Shown here one piece after another: positions 8,837-20,960 of a stretch of DNA of 64,000 nucleotides. The DNA is from Streptomyces cyaneus (GTDB taxonomy: Bacteria; Actinomycetota; Actinomycetes; Streptomycetales; Streptomycetaceae), in NCBI RefSeq assembly GCF_004028635.1, contig NZ_RQJW01000019.1, positions 62,001 through 126,000 of the forward strand, given 5' to 3'. The stretch's first letter is position 1, and each line of letters opens with the position of its first letter. The notes beneath the pieces are model-generated. The model made no database searches. It was given only the letters and a program-made list of their open reading frames with translations, and was not told the DNA's origin. The position numbers and the translations under genes were made by a program.

Positions 8837-10364
8837 CGGGCGGTGGGCTTCTCGTCGCCGGTACCACCTCGGACGCCGGCAAGAGCGTCGTCACCGCCGG
8901 GATCTGCCGGTGGCTGGTGCGGCAGGGGGTCAAGGTCGCGCCGTTCAAGGCGCAGAACATGTCCCTCAATTCGTTCGTGACGCGGGAAGGGGCCGAGATC
9001 GGGCGGGCGCAGGCCATGCAGGCGCAGGCCTGTCGGGTCGAGCCGACCGCGCTCATGAATCCGGTGCTGCTCAAGCCCGGTGGCGAGCAGAGCAGCCAGG
9101 TCGTGCTCATGGGGAAGCCGGTCGGGGAGATGAGTGCCCGTGGGTATCACGGCGGGCGGCAGCAGCAACTCCTCGGGACCGTGCTCGACTGTCTCGCCGA
9201 GTTGCGGGGCACGTATGACGCGGTGATCTGTGAGGGGGCCGGGAGCCCGGCTGAGATCAATCTCAGGCGGACCGACATCGTGAACATGGGGATCGCCCGG
9301 AATGCCGGGCTTCCTGTGGTCGTGGTCGGGGACATCGACCGTGGTGGCGTCTTCGCCTCCTTCTTCGGGACCCTCGCCCTGCTGTCGCCCGAGGATCAGG
9401 CTCTCGTCGCGGGATTCCTCGTCAACAAGTTCCGGGGGGACGTCAGCCTCCTGGAGCCCGGGCTCGACATGCTGCACGGGCTCACCGGGCGCCACACCTA
9501 CGGCGTCCTGCCCTTCCAGCACGGCCTGGGCATCGACGAGGAGGACGGGCTGCGGGTGTCGCTGCGCGGGGCGGTGCGGGAATCCCAGGTCTCCTCGCCC
9601 GTCGGCGAGGACGTCCTGCGCGTCGCGGTCTGCGCCATCCCCCTGATGTCCAACTTCACGGACGTGGACGCCCTCGCCGCCGAACCCGGTGTGGTCGTGC
9701 GGTTCGTGGACCGGCCCGAGGAGCTCGCGGACGCCGATCTCGTCGTCGTTCCGGGTACGAGGGGAACGGTCAAGGCCCTTGAGTGGCTCCGGGAGCGGGG
9801 GCTGGCCCAAGCCCTGCAGCGCAGGGCCGCCGAACAAAAGCCCCTCCTCGGCATCTGCGGCGGCTTCCAGGTGCTCGGCGAGCACATCGAGGACGAGGTC
9901 GAGAGCCGCAGGGGCCACGTCGACGGGCTCGGGATCCTGCCCGTACGGGTGCGGTTCGCCCGCGAGAAGACCCTCACCCGGCCGACCGGGGAAGCCCTCG
10001 GCGAGCAGGTCGAGGGGTACGAGATCCATCACGGGGTCGCCTCCGTCAGCGCAGGTGAAGCGTTCATCTCTGATGACAAAGGACACAGCTTGGACGGCTG
10101 CCGGGTCGGGCAGACCTGGGGCACGCACTGGCACGGCTCGCTGGAGTCGGACGGTTTCCGGCGGGCCTTTCTGCGTGAGGTGGCGGCCGCCGCGGGCCGT
10201 CGCTTCGTGCCGGCCGCCGACACTTCGTTCGCCGCGCTGCGCGAGGAGCAGCTCGACCGGCTCGGCGACCTGATCGAACAGCACGCGGACACGGACGCGC
10301 TCTGGCGGCTCATCGAGTCGGGCGCGCCGCAAGGACTGCCTTTCATTCCACCGGGAGCGCCCGC

Positions 10365-10368
<4 letters not shown>
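8833..10368 (+). CDS. cobQ: Cobyric acid synthase CobQ/CbiP
   Basis: A 511-residue glutamine-dependent amidotransferase that amidates side chains b, d, e and g of adenosylcobyrinate a,c-diamide. The N-terminal dethiobiotin-synthetase-like ATPase domain has GTTSDAGKS at residues 8-16, followed by KAQNMSLNSFV, a CobQ hallmark. The C-terminal class I glutaminase-like domain carries its nucleophile Cys342 in GICGGFQVLG. The start ATG overlaps the cobD stop codon, and the stop overlaps the cobN start by ATGA. Length and domain order are normal for the family. Confidence 0.95.
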
Positions 10369-14017
<3,649 letters not shown>

Positions 14018-14021
<4 letters not shown>

Positions 14022-16012
14022 CAACTCCCTTCCCCTTTACGGCCGTTGTCGGCCAGGACGATCTGCGGCTCGCGCTGCTGCTGAACGCCGTGTCGCCGGC
14101 GGTCGGCGGTGTGCTGGTGCGCGGCGAGAAGGGCACGGCCAAGTCGACGGCCGTACGGGCGCTTTCGGCGCTCATGCCCGAGGTGCCGGTGGTCGCCGGG
14201 TGCCGTTTCTCGTGCGACCCGACCGCTCCCGACCCCGCCTGCCCGGACGGACCGCACGAAGCGGGGGCAGGCGGCGAGCGCCCCGCCCGCATGGTCGAAC
14301 TCCCCGTCGGCGCCTCCGAGGACCGGCTGGTGGGCGCGCTGGACATCGAGCGGGCCCTGGCCGAGGGCGTGAAGGCCTTCGAGCCCGGCCTGCTCGCCGA
14401 CGCCCACCGCGGAATCCTGTACGTCGACGAGGTCAACCTCCTCCACGACCACCTGGTCGACCTGCTGCTGGACGCGGCGGCGATGGGCGCGTCGTACGTC
14501 GAACGCGAGGGCGTCTCCGTCCGGCACGCCGCCCGCTTCCTGCTCGTCGGCACCATGAACCCCGAGGAGGGCGAGCTGCGGCCGCAGCTGCTCGACCGGT
14601 TCGGGCTGACCGTCGAGGTCGCGGCCTCACGTGAGCCCGACCAGCGGGTGGAGGTCGTACGGCGGCGGCTCGCGTACGACGACGATCCGGCCGCCTTCGC
14701 CGCGCGGTGGGCGGACGAGGAGGCCGCCGTACGGGCACGGATCGTGGCGGCGCGGGAGCTGCTGCCGTCGGTGCGGCTGGGCGACGGGGCGCTGCGGCAG
14801 ATCGCGGCGACCTGTGCCGCCTTCGAGGTGGACGGGATGCGGGCCGACATCGTGATGGCCCGTACGGCCACCGCGCTGGCCGCGTGGGCCGGGCGCACGG
14901 ATGTGCTGGCGGAGGACGTGCGACAGGCGGCGCTGCTCGCGCTGCCGCATCGGCGACGGCGCAACCCCTTCGACGCGCCTGGGCTCGACGAGGACAAGCT
15001 CGACCAGACGCTGGAGGAGTTCTCCGGTGAGAGTGAGGGCGACGAGGACCCCGACCCGGACGGGCCCGGTGGAGGTGGCGGGCAGCCGCCGTCCGAGGGG
15101 CCGCAGAGTGACGGTGGGTCCGGCGCCCAGCCCGAGGCCGGTGAGGGCGGGGAGCCGCAGGCTTCCGGGGCCGGTTCGGGCGAGCAGTCCGCCGTTCGGG
15201 CCGCCGAGCCGTTCCGTACCAAGGTGCTGAGCGTCCCGGGGCTCGGGGACGGTGCCGCCGGGCGGCGTTCGCGGGCGCGCACGGAGCATGGGCGGACGAC
15301 GGGGGCTCGGCGTCCCCGAGGGGCCCTGACCAAGCTGCACCTGGCGGCCACCGTGCAGGCGGCAGCGCCGCATCAGCGTGCGCGCGGGCGGTCCGGCCCC
15401 GGGCTGGTACTGCGCCGGGACGATCTGCGGCAGGCGACGCGGGAAGGGCGCGAGGGGAACCTCGTGCTGTTCGTCGTGGACGCCTCCGGGTCGATGGCGG
15501 CGCGGCAGCGGATGAGTGCGGTGAAGGGGGCCGTGCTGTCGCTGCTGCTCGATGCGTACCAGCGGCGGGACAAGGTCGGGCTCGTGACGTTTCGGGGGTC
15601 GGCCGCGGATGTCGCGCTGCCGCCGACCTCGTCGGTGGATGCGGCTGCTGCCCGGCTGGAGTCGCTGCCGACGGGTGGGCGGACGCCGTTGGCCGCCGGG
15701 CTGCTGAAGGCTCATGACGTGCTGCGAGTGGAGCGGCTGCGGGATCCGGCGCGGCGGGCGCTGCTTGTCGTCGTGACGGACGGGCGGGCCACGGGTGGGC
15801 CGGAGCCGGTCGCGCTCGCGGGGCGCGCGGCTCGGCTGTTCGCGGCCGAAGGGGTCGCCTCCGTGGTCGTGGACTGCGAGTCGGGGCCGGTGCGGCTGGG
15901 GCTCGCCGGACAGCTCGCGGGTGAGCTCGGCGGTACTGCCGTGACATTGGACGAGCTGCGGGCGGACTCGATCGCCGGGCTGGTGAAGGACGTACAGAGG
16001 AGGGCCGCGTAA
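14018..16012 (+). CDS. ChlI/ChlD-type AAA+ and VWA subunit, probable cobalt chelatase partner of CobN
   Basis: A 664-residue fusion. The N-terminal AAA+ domain resembles magnesium chelatase BchI/ChlI, with Walker A GEKGTAKST at residues 36-44 and Walker B ILYVDEVNLL near 132-141. An acidic and Gly/Pro-rich linker covers ~330-390. The C-terminal von Willebrand A domain has the MIDAS motif DASGS at 488-492. In Mg-chelatase the I and D subunits drive metal insertion into the H subunit. Here the gene overlaps cobN (GTGA) and cobO (TAATG), so it most likely supplies ATP-driven cobalt insertion with CobN. The GTG start at 14018 is set by that overlap; upstream open frame is antisense or shadow of cobN. 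Confidence 0.88.
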
Positions 16013-16611
16013 TGCCGCAGGGACAGCCGAGTGTGGTGCCGGACGATGGTCTGACGACCCGTCAGCGTCGTAATCGGCCGCTCGTCGTCGTGCACACCGG
16101 GATCGGGAAGGGCAAGTCCACCGCCGCCTTCGGGCTCGCGCTGCGCGCCTGGAATCAGGGGTGGCCCATCGGGGTGTTCCAGTTCGTCAAGTCGGCCAAG
16201 TGGAAGGTCGGCGAGGAGAACGCGCTGCGGGTGCTGGGCGCCAGCGGTGAGGGCGGGACCGTCGACTGGCACAAGATGGGTGAGGGCTGGTCGTGGGTGC
16301 AGCGTGACGATCAGATGGACAACGAGGAGAAGGCCCGGGAGGGCTGGGAGCAGGTCAAGCGGGACCTGGCCGCCGAGACGTACAAGCTGTATGTGCTCGA
16401 CGAGTTCGCTTACCCGATGCACTGGGGGTGGGTGGACACCGATGAGGTCGTCGATGTGCTGCGCAATCGGCCCGGGAACCAGCATGTGGTCATCACCGGG
16501 CGCAACGCGCCCGACAAGCTCGTCGAGTTCGCCGACCTCGTGACCGACATGTCGAAGGTCAAGCACCCGATGGACGTGGGCCAGAAGGGCCAGAGGGGCA
16601 TCGAGTGGTGA
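16012..16611 (+). CDS. cobO: Cob(I)yrinic acid a,c-diamide adenosyltransferase CobO/BtuR
   Basis: A 199-residue CobA/CobO-type corrinoid adenosyltransferase, which moves the 5'-deoxyadenosyl group of ATP to cobalt(I). The P-loop variant HTGIGKGKSTAAFG lies at residues 28-41, and YVLDEFAYPMHWGW later in the protein supplies the acidic Walker B-like motif. Its start overlaps the stop of the chelatase gene (TAATG) and its stop overlaps the cobB start. It is the step after cobalt insertion in the aerobic pathway. Confidence 0.94.
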   Translation: MPQGQPSVVPDDGLTTRQRRNRPLVVVHTGIGKGKSTAAFGLALRAWNQGWPIGVFQFVKSAKWKVGEENALRVLGASGEGGTVDWHKMGEGWSWVQRDDQMDNEEKAREGWEQVKRDLAAETYKLYVLDEFAYPMHWGWVDTDEVVDVLRNRPGNQHVVITGRNAPDKLVEFADLVTDMSKVKHPMDVGQKGQRGIEW

Positions 16612-18104
16612 GTGCGTCCGTCCCACGGCTGGTCATTGCCGCGCCCTCCTCGGGCAGCGGCAAGACCACCGTTGCCACGGGGTTGATGGCCGCGTTCGCC
16701 GCGCGGGGGCTTGCCGTGTCCCCGCACAAGGTGGGGCCGGACTACATCGATCCCGGGTATCACGCGCTCGCCACCGGGCGGGTGGGGCGGAACCTCGACG
16801 CGTACCTGTGCGGGCCGGAGCTGATCGGGCCGCTGTTCGCGCATGGGGCGCGTGGGTGCGACATCGCCGTCGTCGAGGGTGTGATGGGGATGTACGACGG
16901 GGCCGCGGGGGAGGGTGAACTGGCGTCCACCGCCCATGTCGCCAAGCTTCTGCGGGCGCCTGTCGTGCTGGTCGTCGACGCGTCGTCGCAGTCGCGGTCC
17001 GTTGCGGCGCTGGTGCACGGGTTCGCCTCGTGGGATCCGCAGGTGCGGGTCGGGGGCGTGATCCTGAACAAGGTCGCGTCCGATCGGCATGAGGAGTTGT
17101 TGCGGGAGGCGTTGGAGTCGGCCGGGGTGCCTGTGTTGGGGGTGCTGCGGCGGGTGGCTCAGGTGGATACGCCGTCTCGGCATCTGGGGTTGGTTCCGGT
17201 TGCGGAGCGGCGGGCTGCCGCCTTGGATGCGGTGGCGGCGATGGCTGCGCAGGTTTCTGCGGGGTGCGATCTGGAGGCCCTCGCTGGGCTGGCGCGGAGT
17301 GCGGGTGCGTTGTCGGGTGCGGCTTGGGATGCGGCTGGGGTCTTGGATTCTTCGCCCCCGCCGCCCCTTCCCGTCCCGTCCCTGGGGGCTGCGCCCCCAG
17401 ACCCCCGCTTCGGCCCTGAAGGGGCCTCGTCCTCAAGCGCCGGACCGGCTGAAAGGCACGGGCCGGCGTCCAGAAGTGCGGCCGCCTTCGGAGCTGCGGA
17501 CAAGCCTGTCGTCGCCATTGCCGGTGGATCGGCGTTCACGTTCTCCTACGCCGAGCACGTCGAGCTGCTCGCCGCCGCCGGTGCCGACGTCGTCGCCTTC
17601 GATCCCCTGCGTGACGAGCAGCTCCCCGAAGGTACCCGTGGCCTGGTCGTCGGGGGTGGGTTTCCCGAGGTGTACGCCGCTGAGCTGACCGCCAACGAAC
17701 CCCTCCGCAAGGCCATCGGAGACTTCGCGTCGACCGGGGCTCCCGTCGCCGCCGAGTGTGCGGGGCTGCTCTATCTCTGTCGGGAGCTCGATGGGCAGCC
17801 GATGTGCGGGGTGCTGGATGCCACCGCGCGCATGAGCGAGCGGCTCACGCTCGGGTATCGGGACGCCGTCGCCGTGAGCGACAGTGTGCTCGCCGGCGCG
17901 GGGACGCGGATGCGGGGGCACGAGTTTCATCGGACCGTCGTCGAGCCCGGCTCGGGGACGGCGCCCGCCTGGGGGGTGCGCGCCCCTCGACCGCGGGTCG
18001 AAGGTTTCGTACAGCAGGGCGTGCACGCGAGTTATCTGCACACGCACTGGGCCTCGCAGCCCGGTGTCGCCCGTCGGTTCGTGGAGAGGTGCCGGACGTC
18101 ATGA
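16605..18104 (+). CDS. cobB: Hydrogenobyrinic/cobyrinic acid a,c-diamide synthase CobB/CbiA
   Basis: A 499-residue glutamine amidotransferase that amidates side chains a and c. The N-terminal ATPase domain has APSSGSGKTT (residues ~13-22) and KVGPDYIDPGYH; the C-terminal glutaminase domain carries Cys385 in AAECAGLLYL. Between the domains, residues ~249-292 are a Ser/Pro/Ala-rich segment encoded by an intergenic repeat also found at 31701 and lying here in frame. Two adjacent GTG codons, 16605 and 16608, could start translation; 16605 has better spacing from AGAGGGG (16590-16596). The stop overlaps the cobI start by ATGA. Confidence 0.93.
   Translation: MVSASVPRLVIAAPSSGSGKTTVATGLMAAFAARGLAVSPHKVGPDYIDPGYHALATGRVGRNLDAYLCGPELIGPLFAHGARGCDIAVVEGVMGMYDGAAGEGELASTAHVAKLLRAPVVLVVDASSQSRSVAALVHGFASWDPQVRVGGVILNKVASDRHEELLREALESAGVPVLGVLRRVAQVDTPSRHLGLVPVAERRAAALDAVAAMAAQVSAGCDLEALAGLARSAGALSGAAWDAAGVLDSSPPPPLPVPSLGAAPPDPRFGPEGASSSSAGPAERHGPASRSAAAFGAADKPVVAIAGGSAFTFSYAEHVELLAAAGADVVAFDPLRDEQLPEGTRGLVVGGGFPEVYAAELTANEPLRKAIGDFASTGAPVAAECAGLLYLCRELDGQPMCGVLDATARMSERLTLGYRDAVAVSDSVLAGAGTRMRGHEFHRTVVEPGSGTAPAWGVRAPRPRVEGFVQQGVHASYLHTHWASQPGVARRFVERCRTS
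17350..17481 (+). repeat. Streptomyces-type intergenic repeat lying in frame within cobB
   Basis: This segment shares long blocks with the intergenic copy at 31701-31902: TTCGCCCCCGCCGCCCCT, then CCCGTCCCGTCC, a GGGGGCT/GCCCCC hairpin, GGCCTCGTCCTCAA and CGCCGGAC. Its internal hairpin arm pair is CTGGGGGC/GCCCCCAG. It encodes about 44 residues linking the two CobB domains without breaking the frame. Confidence 0.85.
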
Positions 18105-18853
18105 GCAGCAGCAGGTTGATCGGAGTCGGGGTCGGTCCCGGCGACCCGGAGCTGGTGACCGTGAAGGGCGTCAATGCTCTGCGCGCCGCCGATGTCGTCG
18201 TCGTACCCGTGATGGCCGGGTCTGATGGAAACGATGGCGGGGAGCCGGGGCGGGCCGAGGCGACCGTTCTGCATTACGTGCCCGAGGAGAAGGTCGTGCG
18301 GGTCGTGTTCGCGCTCAACGAGCGCACCGACCGGGCTCGGCGCGAGGCCGCCTGGGATGCGGCGGGCGAGCGGGTGGCCGAGTTGCTGCGCGGCCATTCC
18401 ACCGTCGCCTTCGCCACCATCGGTGACCCCAACGTCTATTCCACCTTCACCTATCTCGCCCAGACCATCGGCGAGTCGCTGCCCGGCACCGTCGTCGAGA
18501 CCGTCCCCGGCATCACCGCCATGCAGGACCTCGCCGCCCGTTCGGGAGCCGTGCTCACCGAGGGGACCGAGCCGCTCACGCTCGTGCCCGTCACGGCGGG
18601 GGCGACGGTGCTCAAGGAAGCCCTCAGCGGGCCCGGGACCGTCGTCGCCTACAAGTTCGGGCGGCAGGCGCGGGAGGTCGCCGAGGCGCTGCGGGAGACC
18701 GGGCGGATCGAGGATGCCGTGTGGGGGTCGGCGCTGGGGCTGGCGGAGGAGTCCATCCAGTCGGCCGCCGGCCTTGGTGACGCGCCCCTCCCCTACCTCT
18801 CCACCCTCATCGCACCCGCCCGGCGCGACGGCGGGCGGGGCGGCAAGCTCTGA
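18101..18853 (+). CDS. cobI: Precorrin-2 C20-methyltransferase CobI/CbiL
   Basis: A 250-residue SAM-dependent tetrapyrrole methylase that methylates precorrin-2 at C20. The N-terminal GVGVGPGDPELVTVKG and the central FATIGDPNVYSTF are characteristic of the CobI/CbiL branch, and VPGITAMQDLAAR is the third family motif. Start ATG overlaps the cobB stop (ATGA). A short gap of 59 bases with a GTAGAAAAGGA-like site separates it from cobM, the only non-overlapping junction in this part of the operon. Confidence 0.94.
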   Translation: MSSSRLIGVGVGPGDPELVTVKGVNALRAADVVVVPVMAGSDGNDGGEPGRAEATVLHYVPEEKVVRVVFALNERTDRARREAAWDAAGERVAELLRGHSTVAFATIGDPNVYSTFTYLAQTIGESLPGTVVETVPGITAMQDLAARSGAVLTEGTEPLTLVPVTAGATVLKEALSGPGTVVAYKFGRQAREVAEALRETGRIEDAVWGSALGLAEESIQSAAGLGDAPLPYLSTLIAPARRDGGRGGKL

Positions 18854-18912
18854 CGTCCGTACGACGCCCTGACACCCACCCCCGCTGATCCCCGTAGAAA
18901 AGGACCGTTCCC

Positions 18913-19731
18913 ATGGCCGATGCCCCCACCGGCAAGGTGACCTTCGTCGGTGCCGGCCCCGGCGCCGCCGATCTGCTGACGTTCCGTGGCGCGCGCGCCA
19001 TCGCCGAGGCCGACATCGTGATCTGGGCGGCCAGCCTGGTGCAGGCGGAGGTCCTCGAGCACGCGCGCGAGGACGCGGAGATCCTCGACTCGGCGACCAT
19101 GTCCCTGGAGGACGTCGTCGCCGTCTACGAGCGGGCCCGAGCAGAGGGCCTGCGCGTCGCCCGTATTCACTCCGGTGACCCCGCCCTGTGGGGCGGCACC
19201 CAGGAGCAGCTCGACCGGTGTGCCCGCATCGGTATCGCCACCGAGGTCGTTCCCGGTGTCTCCGCCTTCTCCGCCGTCGCCGCACTCGCGCAGCGCGAGC
19301 TGACCATCCCGGAGGTCGCGCAGTCCGTCGTGCTCACCCGGCTCGGTGGCGGCAAGACGCCGATGCCGCCCGGCGAGGAGGTGCGGGAGTTCGCCAAGCA
19401 CGGGACCACCATGGCGATCTTCCTGTCGGCGGCTCGCAGCGGGCAGCTCGTGCGGGAGCTGTTGGAGGGCGGGTATCCGACGTCCACGCCGGTCGTCGTC
19501 GCCTACCAGGCCACCTGGCCGGAGGAGCTGATCGTGCGGTGCACGATCGCGACGCTGGAGGAGACCGTCAAGGAGCACAAGCTCTGGAAGCACACTCTCT
19601 TCCTGGTGGGCCCGGCGCTCGACGCCGAGGGCACCCGCTCGCACCTCTACCACCCCGGTCACTTCCACGGGTACCGCAAGGCCGACCCGGAGGCCCGCAG
19701 GGCGTTGCGTCAGCGGGGTGCGAGTACATGA
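18913..19731 (+). CDS. cobM: Precorrin-4 C11-methyltransferase CobM/CbiF
   Basis: A 272-residue SAM-dependent methylase. Motifs are VTFVGAGPGAADLLTFRG at the N-terminus, IHSGDPALWGGTQEQ in the middle and VPGVSAFSAVAA after it, all typical of CobM. The enzyme methylates C11 of precorrin-4 (to precorrin-5). An AAAGGA ribosome-binding site precedes the ATG. Its stop overlaps the start of cobL by ATGA (19728-19731). Confidence 0.95.
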   Translation: MADAPTGKVTFVGAGPGAADLLTFRGARAIAEADIVIWAASLVQAEVLEHAREDAEILDSATMSLEDVVAVYERARAEGLRVARIHSGDPALWGGTQEQLDRCARIGIATEVVPGVSAFSAVAALAQRELTIPEVAQSVVLTRLGGGKTPMPPGEEVREFAKHGTTMAIFLSAARSGQLVRELLEGGYPTSTPVVVAYQATWPEELIVRCTIATLEETVKEHKLWKHTLFLVGPALDAEGTRSHLYHPGHFHGYRKADPEARRALRQRGAST

Positions 19732-20960
19732 TCACGGTCTTCGGTACGGGGACGGGGGCGCCGGTTCCCGCCGATGTGCTGGCCGGGGCCCGGCTGGTCG
19801 TGGGCGGCCGGCGTCATCTGGCGTCCGCGCCGGTGCCGGAGGATGCCGAGCAGGTCGTGCTCGGTCCGCTGGCGCCCGCGCTGGACGTCGTCGAACGACA
19901 CCTGGACAAGCAGAGCCGGGTCGTGGTGCTCGCCTCCGGTGATCCGGGGTTCTTCGGGATCGTGCGGGCGCTGGCCGAGCGGTTCGGTGCGGAGCGGCTC
20001 GATGTGCGGGCCGGTGTGTCCTCCGTCGCCGCCGCCTTCGCACGGGTCGGGCTGCCGTGGGACGACGCGGTGGTCGTCAGCGCGCACGGGCGGGATCTGC
20101 GGACGGCCGTGAATGTGTGCCGGGCGCGGCCCAAGGTCGCCGTGCTGACCGGGCCGGGGGCCGGGCCGGCGGAACTCGGGGCGGCGCTCAGGGCCGACCG
20201 CAGGGTCCTCGTCGTGGCTTCGGCGCTCGGCTCCGCCGACGAGCGCGTCGAGCGGGTCACCGCTGCCGAGGCCGCCGCGCGGGACTGGGGTACGGCGGTG
20301 AGCGTCGTCCTGTGCCTGGACCGGACGCGGGCGCTCGGCGCCGTGCGGACGCTCGCCGGCCCTGGGACCGGCCCTGCTCAATGGGCCCTGGACGAGGACG
20401 AGTTCGCCCACCGCGACTCCATGATCACCAAGTTCGAGGTACGGGCGCTCGCGCTGGCCCGGCTAGGGCCCCGGCTGGGTGACCTGGTCTGGGACGTCGG
20501 CGCGGGCTCCGGGTCGGTGGCCGTCGAGTGCGCGCGGCTCGGTGCCGCCGTCACCGCGGTCGAGAAGACCCCGGACGGCGTCGAGCGGATCCGCGCCAAC
20601 GCCGCCGCGCACGGCGTCGACGTCCATGTCGTGCACGGGGCGGCGCCCACCGTGCTGTCCGACCTCGACGATCCGGACGCCGTGTTCATCGGGGGCGGGG
20701 GACGTGAGCTGCCCGCCATCGTCACCGCGTGCGCGCGGCGGGCGCGCCGGGCGGTCGTGGTCGCCATGGCGGCGCTGGACCGGGTGCCGGCCGTCCGCGA
20801 GGCGCTGAAGGGTGCCGGGTTCGACTGCGACGGGGTGCAGTTGCAGTCGTCGCGGCTCGCGCCGCTGCCGGGGGACGTGACCCGGCTGGCGGCGACCAAT
20901 CCCGTTTTTCTGCTGTGGGGTGTCAGGCCCGACGGCCGTATCGAAGGAGTTGCCCAGTGA
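19728..20960 (+). CDS. cobL: Precorrin-6Y C5,15-methyltransferase (decarboxylating) CobL (CbiE-CbiT fusion)
   Basis: A 410-residue fusion. Residues ~1-200 are the CbiE methylase (ASGDPGFFGIVRAL, VRAGVSSVAAAFARVG). Residues ~215-410 are the CbiT Rossmann methyltransferase, with DVGAGSGSVAVECARLG as the SAM-binding motif. The enzyme methylates C5 and C15 and removes the acetate carboxyl at C12. ATGA overlap with cobM and GTGA overlap with cobJ support coupled translation. Fused CbiE-CbiT is the usual aerobic-pathway form. Confidence 0.94.
   Translation: MITVFGTGTGAPVPADVLAGARLVVGGRRHLASAPVPEDAEQVVLGPLAPALDVVERHLDKQSRVVVLASGDPGFFGIVRALAERFGAERLDVRAGVSSVAAAFARVGLPWDDAVVVSAHGRDLRTAVNVCRARPKVAVLTGPGAGPAELGAALRADRRVLVVASALGSADERVERVTAAEAAARDWGTAVSVVLCLDRTRALGAVRTLAGPGTGPAQWALDEDEFAHRDSMITKFEVRALALARLGPRLGDLVWDVGAGSGSVAVECARLGAAVTAVEKTPDGVERIRANAAAHGVDVHVVHGAAPTVLSDLDDPDAVFIGGGGRELPAIVTACARRARRAVVVAMAALDRVPAVREALKGAGFDCDGVQLQSSRLAPLPGDVTRLAATNPVFLLWGVRPDGRIEGVAQ

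Noticed and set aside
7594..10332. 912-codon minus-strand frame across the riboswitch, cobD and cobQ
   Set aside because: It crosses the cobalamin riboswitch and two certain genes; no domain is visible.
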